Source of the DNA: Bacteroidales bacterium
Lineage (GTDB): Bacteria > Bacteroidota > Bacteroidia > Bacteroidales > UBA932
Direction: 5' to 3'
Assembly (NCBI GenBank): GCA_017634595.1
Contig: JAGBNC010000016.1
Location: 159,745-223,744, forward strand
DNA: 64,000 bases
Both the position numbers and the translations under genes were made by a program. The notes below the pieces were generated by a model. The model worked only from the letters and a program-made list of their open reading frames with translations, made no database searches and had not been told where the DNA came from. The first letter of the stretch is position 1. Every line of letters begins with the position of its first letter. This document shows, in pieces, positions 36,365 to 46,264 of this stretch.

Positions 36365-38359
36365 ATGAAGAAAATATATCAGACCGACCCGTGGCTTGAG
36401 CCCTTCAAAGATGCCATTGAAGCGCGCCACTCCCGTATCCTTGAATGCCGTCGAAAACTTGCCGGCGACGGCCCGCTCAGCAATGCTGTCAACAATCATC
36501 TTTACTACGGCCTCCACCATGACGACGAAGGATGGGTGCTCCGCGAGTGGGCTCCTAACGCAAGCCGCATCTACCTTATAGGCGACTTCAACAATTGGAA
36601 GCGCACCCCTGATTATGCCCTGCAGCCCGTTGGCTCCGGCAACTGGGAGCTGCGACTGCCGGATCTTTTCTTAAGCCACGGCGCCCTGTACAAACTGTGG
36701 GTAGAGTGGCCAGGCGGTGGGGGAGAGCGCATCCCGGCCTACGCAACACGCGTGGTGCAGGACCCCGATACAAAGGTTTTCTGCGCCCAAGTCTGGAATC
36801 CTGCTCCTTACCAATGGAAGCATCGCAGGCCCGGGACCAGGCCGCATCCGTTCATCTACGAGTGCCACATAGGCATGAGCGGTGAGAAAGAAGCCGTGTC
36901 TACTTTCGATGACTTCCGCCGTACCGTGCTGCCGCGAGTCAAGCGGCTTGGCTACGACACCTTGCAGATCATGGCGCTGCAGGAGCATCCGTACTACGGC
37001 TCCTTCGGTTATCAGGTGTCGAGCTTCTTCGCGCTGAGTTCCCGCTTCGGCACTCCGGAAGAGTTCAAGCGGCTGGTGGATGAAGCCCATGCTGCAGGTA
37101 TAGCCGTCATCATGGATATAGTCCATTCGCACGCCGTGGGCAATGAAGCCGAAGGCCTTGGCCTGCTGGACGGCAGGGAAGACCTGTACTTCTATCCGGG
37201 CCCGGCGGGACATCACCCTGCCTGGGGCACACGCTGCTTCGATTATGGCAAGGACGAAGTGAAATACTTCCTGCTCTCCAACTGCAAATACTGGATGGAA
37301 GAGTATCACCTGGACGGATTCCGCTTCGACGGAGTGACCAGCATGCTGTACTGGAACCACGGCCTCGGTGCCGACTTCGGTGACTACTCGCTGTATTTCA
37401 ACGAGGGCGTTGATGAGAACGCGGTGACCTACCTCGGGCTGGCCAATATGCTGATTCACGAGATCAACCCCAAGGCTCTCACCATTGCCGAAGATGTGAG
37501 CGGAATGGCCGGTCTGGCCGCTCCCTTCAAGGCCGGAGGCGTAGGATTCGACTTCAGGATGGCAATGGGCATTGCCGACCACTGGATCAAATGGATCAAG
37601 GAACTCTCGGACGAGCAGTGGAGCATGGGCGGAATATGGTGGGAGCTTACCAACAAGCGCGCCGATGAGAAGACGGTAAGCTATGCCGAGTGCCACGACC
37701 AGGCACTGGTGGGAGACAAAACCATAATCTTCCGCCTCATCGACAAGGAAATGTACTTCAGCATGCGCAAGGATCAGCCTAACCCAATAGTGGACAGGGG
37801 CATTGCATTGCACAAGCTGATTCGCCTTGTCACAGCAGCCACCTGCGGGGGCGGCTACCTCGATTTCATGGGCAATGAATTCGGTCACCCAGAGTGGATT
37901 GACTTCCCGCGCGAGGGGAACGGCTGGTCTTATGCCCACGCCCGGAGGCTCTGGTCTATCGCTGACGACCCGCAGCTCCGCTATCATGGCCTGGAAGAGT
38001 TCGATGCGGCCATGGTGCATTTCCTGAAGAAGGAAAAAGTGCTGAACGGAGCGCCCGAACTGCTGGTCGCCGATGAAGAGAAGAAAATATTGATTTTCCG
38101 TAGGGAAAACTGTATCTTTGCGCTGAATTTCAACCCCCAAGGCTCTTTCCAGGATTATGGATTTTCAGCTCCTGCGGGCGAATTCACAAAGGTCTTCGAC
38201 TCGGACGAACTTCGTTTCGGCGGCTTCGGGCGTCTCGAAGGACCGCAGAACCATGTAGCACTAAACGGCCGCTGCCCCAATGGCAACCAGGCTTACGACC
38301 ATACGCTATACTTATACCTGCCCAGCAGGTGCGCAATTGTATTGAAAAAGATTGTTTGA
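36365..38359 (+). CDS. glgB: 1,4-alpha-glucan branching enzyme
   Basis: A 664-residue GH13 branching enzyme. An N-terminal CBM48-type domain (VLREWAPNASRIYLIGDFNNW) precedes the TIM barrel with IMDIVHSHAV, nucleophile Asp322 (FRFDGVTSMLYW), acid Glu376 (TIAEDVSGM) and the substrate motif SYAECHDQALVGDKT. More like eukaryotic-type branching enzymes than E. coli GlgB, which is usual for Bacteroidota. It adds alpha-1,6 branches to glycogen. Start ATG 36,365; the next gene follows after 1 nt. Confidence 0.95.
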   Translation: MKKIYQTDPWLEPFKDAIEARHSRILECRRKLAGDGPLSNAVNNHLYYGLHHDDEGWVLREWAPNASRIYLIGDFNNWKRTPDYALQPVGSGNWELRLPDLFLSHGALYKLWVEWPGGGGERIPAYATRVVQDPDTKVFCAQVWNPAPYQWKHRRPGTRPHPFIYECHIGMSGEKEAVSTFDDFRRTVLPRVKRLGYDTLQIMALQEHPYYGSFGYQVSSFFALSSRFGTPEEFKRLVDEAHAAGIAVIMDIVHSHAVGNEAEGLGLLDGREDLYFYPGPAGHHPAWGTRCFDYGKDEVKYFLLSNCKYWMEEYHLDGFRFDGVTSMLYWNHGLGADFGDYSLYFNEGVDENAVTYLGLANMLIHEINPKALTIAEDVSGMAGLAAPFKAGGVGFDFRMAMGIADHWIKWIKELSDEQWSMGGIWWELTNKRADEKTVSYAECHDQALVGDKTIIFRLIDKEMYFSMRKDQPNPIVDRGIALHKLIRLVTAATCGGGYLDFMGNEFGHPEWIDFPREGNGWSYAHARRLWSIADDPQLRYHGLEEFDAAMVHFLKKEKVLNGAPELLVADEEKKILIFRRENCIFALNFNPQGSFQDYGFSAPAGEFTKVFDSDELRFGGFGRLEGPQNHVALNGRCPNGNQAYDHTLYLYLPSRCAIVLKKIV

Positions 38360-38360
38360 T

Positions 38361-40304
38361 ATGGCATTCTTGAAGTTTAACAAAAATGAGCTGGTCAATC
38401 TGGCATATTCGCTCAAACGCGAGATAATCTGCGCCAATAAGACGGGAGCTTACAGCAACACTACCATTGTAGGCTGTAACACCCGCCGTTACCACGGCTT
38501 GCTCGCCGTCACCCTGGACCGTTTCGGCGGTGACCACTATCTGCTGCTTTCGGCGCTTGACGAGAGCATTATCATCCGCGGCAAGCAGTTCAATCTGGGT
38601 ATTCACTGCTACGGCGACATCTACGAACCCCGCGGGCACAAGTACGTGGTAGATTTTGCCGAGGATCCCGTGCCGAACATTACCTGCAAAGTGGGAGAGG
38701 TGCTGTTCCGCAAGAGCTTGATTCTTGTCCCCGACAAGGACCAGGTGCTGGTAAAGTATGAGCTGCTGGAGTCGCCGGCGCCTGTGACCCTGCTGGTCAA
38801 GCCCTTCCTGGCATTCCGTAACACGCATGCGCTCACAAGCCAGAACGACCACGCCAACACGTCCTACCAGGACATCCCCGGCGGCGTGTCGTTCAGAATG
38901 TACCCCAATTTCCCCGATCTTAATCTGCAGCTAAGCGACTCCAAGGCCGAATGGAAATACCTTCCTTGCTGGAACAACCGCATCACATATTCCGACGAGT
39001 TCCGCCGCGGCTTCGACTGCACCGAAGATTTGTTTACTCCCGGCATCTTCAGCCTCAAACTGGCCCCGGGCGGCTCCGTGGTGCTGTCGGCCGCTACTTT
39101 TGAAGCCAGCCCCGCTCAGCTCAAGCGCCAGTTTACCAACAGCCTTGCCAAGCTGCCGGAGGTAAGCGGTTACAGGGATCAGCTGAAGCGTTGCGCCGAC
39201 TGGCTGATCACCCGCCACAACGGTGTGGCCATGATCAACGCCGGTCTCAGCTGGCTCAAGACTGGTCTTCTGCGCGAGACGCTCATAGCTCTCCCGGGCC
39301 TTACCCTGCACGGCGCAGGGCGGGCAGCCCTATTTGAAGAGATTCTGGACAACCTTATTGCTGCTGAGCAAGAGAGACTTACGGTGCGTACCACTCAGGT
39401 CGAGGCTCCCCTCTACATGGCGTGCACCCTTCAGCAATACATAGACTGGGGTGCCGATCCTGCCAAGGTGTGGAAGAAATACGGCGGCATCATCAAGATG
39501 GTACTCGACAGCTATCTGCCGGGCCGCCGCAAGGAGGTGACCATGCATCCCAACGGCCTGCTATGGGCCCAGGTGGACGGCGTGGCGCTTACCTGGATGA
39601 ACGCCTACATAGGCGGCAGGGCCGTAACCGAGCGCGCAGGCTACCAGATCGAGACCAACTCGTTCTGGTACAATGCGATTTGCTTCGCCCTGGACATGGA
39701 GAAGCGCTACGGCTTGAAGGACAGCGGCTTCGTGACTCGCTGGACTCCTATAGCCGGGCAGGTGCGTACAAGTTTCAACGAAGTGTTTATCGACCCTGCC
39801 TCGGGCCGTCTTGCCGACTACGTTGACGCGTCGGGGCGCAACATGGATACCCGTCCCAACCAGATCTACGCGATTTGGGTAAAAAACTCCCCGCTGCCCG
39901 AGGAGATGTTCCCCGAAGTGCTGAAGGTCATTGACAACGAGCTCGTGACCTCCCGCGGAATCCGCACCCTGTCGCCGCGTGACGTCAAGTACAGGGGAGT
40001 GTACGAAGGTTCCCAGCTCGAGCGCGACCTGGCATACCACCAGGGCTGCACACGTCCTTTCCTGCTGGAACCCTATGTGGAGATGAGCTTCAAAGTCAAG
40101 GGACCGGCATTTGCCCGCAGGGCCGAATGGCTCATTGAAGGGTTCTGGGCCGACCTCAGCAAACATGGCGTGGGCACGTTCTCCGAGCTTTATGACGGTG
40201 ATCCGCCCCACGAGCCGCACGGAGTGATATCTTCTGCGCTCAGCACTGCGGCCCTGCTTGCCGTAAGCGATATGATAGAAAAACATAAGGAGGCTGACTT
40301 ATGA
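38361..40304 (+). CDS. Glycogen debranching enzyme (amylo-alpha-1,6-glucosidase)
   Basis: A 647-residue protein with an N-terminal GDE_N beta domain (TGAYSNTTIVGCNTRRYHGL, a strong family marker) and a C-terminal (alpha/alpha)6 amylo-alpha-1,6-glucosidase domain (GRRKEVTMHPNGLLWAQVDG, QIETNSFWYNAICFALDM, YHQGCTRPFLLEPYVEM). It hydrolyses the alpha-1,6 branches during glycogen breakdown. Start ATG 38,361, 1 nt after the glgB stop; a TTG at 38,352 would overlap glgB and is rejected. Its stop overlaps the next ATG (ATGA). Confidence 0.92.
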   Translation: MAFLKFNKNELVNLAYSLKREIICANKTGAYSNTTIVGCNTRRYHGLLAVTLDRFGGDHYLLLSALDESIIIRGKQFNLGIHCYGDIYEPRGHKYVVDFAEDPVPNITCKVGEVLFRKSLILVPDKDQVLVKYELLESPAPVTLLVKPFLAFRNTHALTSQNDHANTSYQDIPGGVSFRMYPNFPDLNLQLSDSKAEWKYLPCWNNRITYSDEFRRGFDCTEDLFTPGIFSLKLAPGGSVVLSAATFEASPAQLKRQFTNSLAKLPEVSGYRDQLKRCADWLITRHNGVAMINAGLSWLKTGLLRETLIALPGLTLHGAGRAALFEEILDNLIAAEQERLTVRTTQVEAPLYMACTLQQYIDWGADPAKVWKKYGGIIKMVLDSYLPGRRKEVTMHPNGLLWAQVDGVALTWMNAYIGGRAVTERAGYQIETNSFWYNAICFALDMEKRYGLKDSGFVTRWTPIAGQVRTSFNEVFIDPASGRLADYVDASGRNMDTRPNQIYAIWVKNSPLPEEMFPEVLKVIDNELVTSRGIRTLSPRDVKYRGVYEGSQLERDLAYHQGCTRPFLLEPYVEMSFKVKGPAFARRAEWLIEGFWADLSKHGVGTFSELYDGDPPHEPHGVISSALSTAALLAVSDMIEKHKEADL

Positions 40305-41587
40305 GAGTACTGATGTTCGGATGGGAGTTTCCTCCCCACATTGCAGGCGGTCTGGGAACTGCCTGTGAGGGCATAGTCAGGGGTCTGGCGCATAACGGCG
40401 TGGAGACCCTGTTCGTGATGCCCAACGCTTCCGGTGACGAGGACCAGAGCGCTACCACCATCATCAATGCGAGCGATGTGGCAGTGCGCAACGTCAGCAG
40501 CACCGTGGAAGAGTTCATCAACAAGGTCAAGTTCGTGTACGTCGATTCCAACCTTGTCCCCTACGTTGACCCGGACGAGTATTACGCTGCCATAGAGAAG
40601 ATGAAGGCCGAGAGCCTTACGCAGACCACGGTGGGTTTCGGTCAGAAATTCCAGTTCTCGGGCAAGTACGGGGCCAATCTCATGGAAGAAGTGTCCCGCT
40701 ACGCCCAGGTGGGCGGTACCATAGCCATGCAGCACAAGGACGAGTTCGACATCATCCATGCCCACGACTGGCTCACATACCTTGCCGGCATAGCCGCCAA
40801 GGAGCTTACGGGCAAGCCGCTGGTGGTACATGTGCACGCTACCTCCTATGACCGCGGAGACGAGAAGCATATCGACAGCCGTGTGCTGGATATAGAGACC
40901 CGCGGCATGATGGCCGCCGACCGTGTGGTGACGGTGAGCGACCTCACGCGCGGAATAGTCATCAACAAGTACGGTATCGATCCCGCCAAAGTGGTGACCG
41001 TACACAACGCCGTGGACTTCAGCGGCCGCGAAGATATAAGTGTGGAGCGCGGAGTCAAGGACAAGGTGGTCACCTTCCTTGGCCGCATCACTTTCCAGAA
41101 GGGCCCGGAATACTTTATCGATGCCGCTGCCAAGGTGCTCAAACGCACCAAGGGCGTACGCTTCGTGATGGCCGGCAGCGGAGACATGATGAACCGCGCC
41201 ATACGTCAGGTGGCCCGTCTGGGCATATCTGACCGCTTCCATTTCACCGGATTCCTCAGGGGAGCCGAGGTCCAGAAGATGTTCGCCCTATCGGACGTGT
41301 ACATTATGCCGTCGGTGTCGGAGCCTTTCGGCATCTCTCCTCTGGAGGCCATGCGTACCGGCGTGCCTTCCATCATATCTCATCAGTCAGGAGCAGCCGA
41401 AGTGCTCAAGTACGCCCTCAAGGTGGACTTCTGGGACGTGGATGCCCTGGCCGACGATATCTATGCACTCGTGACCTATCCCGCCCTTACCGAGTTTGCC
41501 TCGAAGCAGGGATATGACGAGGTAAATGAACTCAAGTGGAACGGTGCCACTGCCAAATTGAAAAAAGTTTACGAATCGTTATTATGA
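40301..41587 (+). CDS. GT4 glycosyltransferase, probable glycogen synthase
   Basis: A 428-residue GT-B glycosyltransferase. The N-terminal GWEFPPHIAGGLGTACEGIV is the starch/glycogen-synthase-like glycine loop, HAHDWLTYLAGI follows, and the C-terminal nucleotide-sugar site shows LGRITFQKGPEYFIDA and the E-x7-E motif SEPFGISPLEAM. Within a glycogen cluster that lacks glgA and glgC, this is the best candidate for the chain-elongating synthase; donor (UDP- or ADP-glucose) is not known. Coupled by ATGA overlaps on both sides. Confidence 0.85.
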   Translation: MRVLMFGWEFPPHIAGGLGTACEGIVRGLAHNGVETLFVMPNASGDEDQSATTIINASDVAVRNVSSTVEEFINKVKFVYVDSNLVPYVDPDEYYAAIEKMKAESLTQTTVGFGQKFQFSGKYGANLMEEVSRYAQVGGTIAMQHKDEFDIIHAHDWLTYLAGIAAKELTGKPLVVHVHATSYDRGDEKHIDSRVLDIETRGMMAADRVVTVSDLTRGIVINKYGIDPAKVVTVHNAVDFSGREDISVERGVKDKVVTFLGRITFQKGPEYFIDAAAKVLKRTKGVRFVMAGSGDMMNRAIRQVARLGISDRFHFTGFLRGAEVQKMFALSDVYIMPSVSEPFGISPLEAMRTGVPSIISHQSGAAEVLKYALKVDFWDVDALADDIYALVTYPALTEFASKQGYDEVNELKWNGATAKLKKVYESLL

Positions 41588-42765
41588 AAAAGTCAATCTG
41601 CCTTTATTTTCAGGTTCATCAGCCCACAAGACTCCGTCAGTATCGTTTCTTCGATATAGGCAAGGATTCTCATTATTATGATGATTTCGCCAACAGGACC
41701 ATCCTGAAAAGAGTGGCCCAGAACTGCTATCTGCCCATGAATCAGCTTCTGCTGGAGGCAATAAAGGCAAGCAAAGGCAAGTTCAAGCTGGCTTTTTCCA
41801 TCTCCGGTTCCGCTCTGGAGCAGTTTGACCGTTACGCTCCCGAGGTGCTGGACAGCTTCCGCGCCCTGGCGGCCACCGGCAGCGTCGAGTTCCTCTGCGA
41901 GACATACTACCATTCGCTTGCCGCGCTGGCATCGCCGTCCGAATTCATACATCAGGTGGAGAAGCACAAGAAGCACCTGGAAGGGGAGTTCGGCATCACT
42001 CCTACAGCGTTCCGCAACACGGAGCTGATCTACTCCGACGCGATTGCCCGCCAGGTATATGACCTTGGCTTCAAGACCATGCTTACAGAAGGCGCGCGCC
42101 ATATCATGGGCTGGAAGAGCCCCGATTATCTGTACACTGCAGAGTCGCAGCCCAAGCTCAAGCTGCTTCTCCGCAACTACGGGCTCAGCGACGACCTGGC
42201 TTTCCGCTTCTCCGACCGTGGCTGGGGCGAGTGGCCCCTTACCGCCGAGAAATACACCCAGTGGCTCAAGGATGCTGAAGGTGATATCGTCAACCTGTTC
42301 ATGGACTACGAGACCTTCGGAGAGCATCAGAAGGCCGAGAGCGGCATTTTTGATTTCATGAAGGCCCTGCCGGGGCAGGTACTTGCGGCCGGCCTCGATT
42401 TCGTCTCTCCTTCGCAGGCAGCCAAGAACATCAAGCCTGTGGCTTCCCTCAGCGTCCCCGATGCCATATCCTGGGCTGACGAAGAGAGGGACCTCAGCGC
42501 ATGGCTGGGCAACGAGCTGCAGCAGGAAGCGTACAATAAACTCTATCGCCAGGCTGAGAAACTCGCCCTTATCGGCGATCCTGAACTTTGGGCTGACTTC
42601 GGCCACCTTCAGGAGAGCGACCACCTGTACTATATGTGCACCAAGTTCTTCTCCGACGGTGAAGTCCACAAGCGTTTCAGCCCCTATGACACTCCCTATG
42701 AGGCATTCATTAACTACATGAACGTGCTGAGCGATTTCATTATAAGGATTAACGCAAGGCAGTAG
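41584..42765 (+). CDS. GH57 family alpha-glucan-acting enzyme
   Basis: A 393-residue glycoside hydrolase family 57 protein. The opening ICLYFQVHQPTRLR contains the HQP motif, later motifs include AFRNTELIYSD (probable nucleophile Glu) and LFMDYETFGEHQ (probable acid). Members act as alpha-amylase, 4-alpha-glucanotransferase or branching enzyme. In Bacteroidota this gene routinely follows the GT4 synthase, so it likely trims or transfers intracellular alpha-glucan. Start ATG 41,584 gives the ATGA overlap. Confidence 0.88.
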   Translation: MKKSICLYFQVHQPTRLRQYRFFDIGKDSHYYDDFANRTILKRVAQNCYLPMNQLLLEAIKASKGKFKLAFSISGSALEQFDRYAPEVLDSFRALAATGSVEFLCETYYHSLAALASPSEFIHQVEKHKKHLEGEFGITPTAFRNTELIYSDAIARQVYDLGFKTMLTEGARHIMGWKSPDYLYTAESQPKLKLLLRNYGLSDDLAFRFSDRGWGEWPLTAEKYTQWLKDAEGDIVNLFMDYETFGEHQKAESGIFDFMKALPGQVLAAGLDFVSPSQAAKNIKPVASLSVPDAISWADEERDLSAWLGNELQQEAYNKLYRQAEKLALIGDPELWADFGHLQESDHLYYMCTKFFSDGEVHKRFSPYDTPYEAFINYMNVLSDFIIRINARQ

Positions 42766-42783
42766 AGATAGAGAAAAAAATTC

Positions 42784-42791
42784 TATCTTTG
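42784..42791 (+). promoter_or_regulatory. -7 box before glycogen phosphorylase
   Basis: TATCTTTG, a full match to TAnnTTTG, with predicted start 42,798, two bases before ATG 42,800. It lets phosphorylase be expressed separately from the upstream synthesis genes. Confidence 0.6.
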
Positions 42792-42799
42792 CACCCATT

Positions 42800-45364
42800 A
42801 TGCAGTACAATAGATTTGAAGTTGGAGATCCGGCTTGGAAAAGCGTGATGGTTACCCGTCACCTGCCGGAGGAACTCTCCGGGCTTGAGACCCTTTGCAA
42901 GAACCTGTGGTGGTGTTGGAACGAAGATGCCAAACTGCTTTTCAGGTCGATTGATTCAGACATTTGGCACACATCGGGCCACAATCCGATGGCTATACTC
43001 GACAAGGTCAGCCTTAAGAGATACAATGAGCTGGCCAAAGACGTATCCTTCCTGTCGCGCCTTGGCGCCGTCATGGAAGAATTCAACAGTTACATGTCCC
43101 TCAAGGACAAACGGACCGATCCGTCGATAGGATACTTCTGTATGGAGTACGGCCTGGAAACGTCCCTTAAGATTTATTCAGGCGGCTTGGGCATCCTCGC
43201 CGGCGATTACCTTAAGGAAAGTTCCGACATGAATGTGAACATGGTGGCTGTGGGCCTCCTGTACCGTTACGGCTACTTCACCCAACGTATCACGCCCCAG
43301 GGCAACCAGGTGGCGGAATACAACGCGCAGGACTTCCTTAAGATTCCGGCCGAGCCTGTGCTCGACGAGAAGGGCAATTGGAAGACCGTCAAGATGCAGA
43401 TGCCGGGCCGCGAAATGTCCGCCCGTATCTGGAAAGTGGCCGTGGGCCGCACCGACCTGTATCTGCTGGATACCGATTTCGAGGCCAATGCTCCAGAAGA
43501 CCGTCAGGTGACCCATCAGCTCTACGGCGGCGACTGGGAGAACCGTCTCAAGCAGGAAATCCTGCTTGGTATCGGCGGTGTAAGGGCTCTGCGCGAGCTT
43601 GGGCTGAATCCTACCATTTACCACCTCAATGAGGGGCATGCCGCATTTGCGGGCCTTGAGCGCCTTCGTGAATACATGCAGTACCAGCACCTGGACTTCA
43701 ACGAGTCCATGGAGCTTATCCGTGCAAGCGGCCTCTTTACCACCCATACCCCCGTCCCCGCCGGCCACGATGCCTTCGACGAGGGCTTGCTGGCCAAGTA
43801 TCTGGGCCACTATCCCGGGCGCTTCGGCATAGACTGGGACACCATGATGTCGCTCGGCAAGATTCACCCCGAAGATCAGGGCGAGAAGTTCTCCATGAGC
43901 GTGCTGGCTGCGAATATGAGCCAGAACGTCAATGGCGTGTCCATGCTCCACGGCAAGGTGAGCCAGGAGATATTCCAGGACATGTACAAGGGTTACCTGC
44001 CCGAGGAACTGCACATCAGCTACGTGACCAACGGAGTACACTATGCTACTTGGGCGGCTCGCGACTGGAAGGCCATCCACTACAAGGTGTTCGGCCCCGA
44101 GTTCCGTACCGGCCACTATGAGAAGAGCTGCTTTGACCGTATATACAAGGTGCCCGACGATGAGATATGGCAGGTGCGCAAACAGCTCAAGGCAGAGCTT
44201 GTGAAGACTGTCATCGAGCGCATTTCCGACCCTTCGCTCTGCAGTCACTACACTCCTACGCAGATGGTGAAGATAGGCGAGACCTTCCGTCCCGACGTGC
44301 TCACCATCGGCTTCGCCCGCCGTTTTGCGACCTACAAGCGCGCCACCTTGCTGTTCAGCGACCTGGACAGGCTTGACGCCATAGTCAACAACCCCGAGCG
44401 TCCCGTCCAGTTCGTATTCGCCGGCAAGGCTCACCCTGCCGACGGAGCCGGCCAGGACCTTATCAAGCAGATTATTGACATCTCCAAGCAGGACCGTTTC
44501 CTGGGCAAGATAGTATTCGTGCCCGGCTACGATATCCGTCTGGCCAAGAGGCTGGTGCAGGGCGTGGACGTGTGGCTCAACAACCCTACCCGTCCTCTCG
44601 AAGCCTCCGGTACTTCCGGCGAGAAGGCCGCCATGAACGGTGTCATGCACTTCTCCGTGCTTGACGGATGGTGGGTTGAGGGCTATCAGGAAGATGCAGG
44701 TTGGGCGCTCCCTCAGGAGCGTACATACGACGACCAGCACTACCAGAACGAGCTTGACGCCGCTACCATCTACGCTACCATCGAGAGCGAAATAGCTCCT
44801 GCATACTACAATTTCAGTGACCGTACCGGCATCTCCAAGGAGTGGATAGGCTACATCAAGAACACCATTGCCAAGGTGGCAAGCAACTTTACCACCAACC
44901 GCATGCTTACCGATTACTGCAAGCAGTATTACATTCCTCAGTCATCCCGTTACGAGAAACTGTCCGAAAACGGCAACGCTGTGGCAAGGTATATATCAGC
45001 CTGGAAGCAGAAGGTTCTCTCCGAGTGGGACAACATACGCGTGGTGTCCTGCAGGCAGCCTGACGCTTCCTACGTGGTGTCCAAACATGACCCTATCCGC
45101 GGCGAAGTCGAGCTCGATCTGGGCCGTCTGAAGCCGGAAGATATAGGCGTGGAGATGCTGCTGGCTACTTCCGATGCCAAGGGCGCGCTTCACATCCAGG
45201 AAATAATCCAGTATAAAGTGGTGGATTATACCGACGGGGTGGCGAAGTATGCTGTGTCGGTGGAGCCTGACCGTACGGGTATGTACCAGGTGGGCATACG
45301 TATGTACGCCAACAACCCTGCCTTGCCTCATCGCCAGGATTTCCCGCTCGTCAAATGGCTGTAA
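42800..45364 (+). CDS. glgP: Alpha-glucan (glycogen) phosphorylase
   Basis: An 854-residue phosphorylase of the shorter bacterial/archaeal type: N-terminal DUF3417-like region (LCKNLWWCWNEDAKLLF), catalytic motifs GYFCMEYGLETSLKIYSGGLG and YHLNEGHAAFAGLERL, phosphate/glucose site GFARRFATYKRATLLF, and PLP-binding Lys609 in ASGTSGEKAAMNG. It releases glucose-1-phosphate from glycogen. It has its own leaderless-type promoter and overlaps ribF by 10 nt. Confidence 0.95.
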   Translation: MQYNRFEVGDPAWKSVMVTRHLPEELSGLETLCKNLWWCWNEDAKLLFRSIDSDIWHTSGHNPMAILDKVSLKRYNELAKDVSFLSRLGAVMEEFNSYMSLKDKRTDPSIGYFCMEYGLETSLKIYSGGLGILAGDYLKESSDMNVNMVAVGLLYRYGYFTQRITPQGNQVAEYNAQDFLKIPAEPVLDEKGNWKTVKMQMPGREMSARIWKVAVGRTDLYLLDTDFEANAPEDRQVTHQLYGGDWENRLKQEILLGIGGVRALRELGLNPTIYHLNEGHAAFAGLERLREYMQYQHLDFNESMELIRASGLFTTHTPVPAGHDAFDEGLLAKYLGHYPGRFGIDWDTMMSLGKIHPEDQGEKFSMSVLAANMSQNVNGVSMLHGKVSQEIFQDMYKGYLPEELHISYVTNGVHYATWAARDWKAIHYKVFGPEFRTGHYEKSCFDRIYKVPDDEIWQVRKQLKAELVKTVIERISDPSLCSHYTPTQMVKIGETFRPDVLTIGFARRFATYKRATLLFSDLDRLDAIVNNPERPVQFVFAGKAHPADGAGQDLIKQIIDISKQDRFLGKIVFVPGYDIRLAKRLVQGVDVWLNNPTRPLEASGTSGEKAAMNGVMHFSVLDGWWVEGYQEDAGWALPQERTYDDQHYQNELDAATIYATIESEIAPAYYNFSDRTGISKEWIGYIKNTIAKVASNFTTNRMLTDYCKQYYIPQSSRYEKLSENGNAVARYISAWKQKVLSEWDNIRVVSCRQPDASYVVSKHDPIRGEVELDLGRLKPEDIGVEMLLATSDAKGALHIQEIIQYKVVDYTDGVAKYAVSVEPDRTGMYQVGIRMYANNPALPHRQDFPLVKWL

Positions 45365-46224
45365 TTGCTACCGGTTTCTTTGACGGAGTCCACACCGGAC
45401 ACCGCCTTGTTATAGACACTCTGCTCTCCGAGGCCCGTGCCAGAGGGGAGCAGAGCCTTATTGTCACCTTCTGGCCACACCCGAGGGCGGTGCTGCAGAG
45501 CGGCGCCGACAGCCTGCGCTATCTCTCTTCGCGCGGCGACCGGGTGACCCTCCTGCGGTCGCTGGGAGTTGATGAGGTGGAGACGGTGCAATTTTCCCGT
45601 GAATTCGCATCGGACAGCGCCCGGGAGTACATAAGCATGCTGTGCCGCGACTATCAGTGCTCGGAGTTGGTACTCGGCTACGACACCCGTTTCGGACGCG
45701 AACAGGCAGGCCCTGAAGAGATAGCTTTACTGGCCAGGGAGATGGGTGTGGGAGCTGTGATAGCTCCTCCGGTCACTTTTGAAGGCGCTCCTGTTTCATC
45801 GAGCCGTATCAGGACGGCACTTTCAGAGGGCGATGTAGTCCGGGCCGGTCAGATGCTCGGCCGCCCTTACAGGCTCAGCGGAGTGGTGGTAAGCGGCAAC
45901 CGAATAGGCCGCAAAATAGGTTTCCCCACTGCAAACATGAAGCTTTACGAGCCACTGATGCTGGTGCCGCAAAATGGTGTGTACCACACGCGGGTAAATG
46001 TTCTGGGCAGCTGGTATGACGGTATGACCAATATAGGCACCAGGCCGACCGTGGACGACAGGGGCGCCCTTACCATTGAAACCCACATTCTGGACTTCAA
46101 CGACATGATCTACGGCCTCGACATAACTATTGACTTCGTCAAACACATTCGTCCCGAGCAGAAGTTCCCTTCCTTAGAGGCTCTCCGCTTCCAGCTGGCC
46201 TCAGATGAAGCCTGCTGCCGCTAG
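45355..46224 (+). CDS. ribF: Bifunctional riboflavin kinase/FAD synthetase
   Basis: A 289-residue protein, slightly short at the N-terminus for the family (about 310). FAD synthetase half: [28 protein letters not shown] and [14 protein letters not shown]; riboflavin kinase half: [12 protein letters not shown] and [11 protein letters not shown]. It makes FMN and FAD, needed by the flavin-bound Rnf subunits encoded further on. Its start lies in the last 10 nt of glgP. Confidence 0.95.
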   Translation: MAVIATGFFDGVHTGHRLVIDTLLSEARARGEQSLIVTFWPHPRAVLQSGADSLRYLSSRGDRVTLLRSLGVDEVETVQFSREFASDSAREYISMLCRDYQCSELVLGYDTRFGREQAGPEEIALLAREMGVGAVIAPPVTFEGAPVSSSRIRTALSEGDVVRAGQMLGRPYRLSGVVVSGNRIGRKIGFPTANMKLYEPLMLVPQNGVYHTRVNVLGSWYDGMTNIGTRPTVDDRGALTIETHILDFNDMIYGLDITIDFVKHIRPEQKFPSLEALRFQLASDEACCR

Positions 46225-46250
46225 CATCATTGTATATATAGCTTTTTTCG

Positions 46251-46258
46251 TATATTTG
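46251..46258 (+). promoter_or_regulatory. alaS -7 box, leaderless spacing
   Basis: TATATTTG matches the consensus; with G at -7 the start is 46,265, the A of the alaS ATG. An upstream TTG (46,230) sits 18 nt before the box as a partial -33. Confidence 0.6.
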
Positions 46259-46264
46259 CAGGCT

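Noticed and set aside
43178-44740. A 520-codon antisense open frame inside glgP
   Set aside because: The sense strand is a clear phosphorylase; high GC at third positions leaves few antisense stops. The same applies to long antisense frames at 36671-38140, 58547-59737, 6773-8011, 41593-42810 and 311-1387.
46205-46264. Upstream extension of alaS
   Set aside because: It lies over the ribF end and the -7 promoter box; AlaRS proteins begin with the [15 protein letters not shown] segment.
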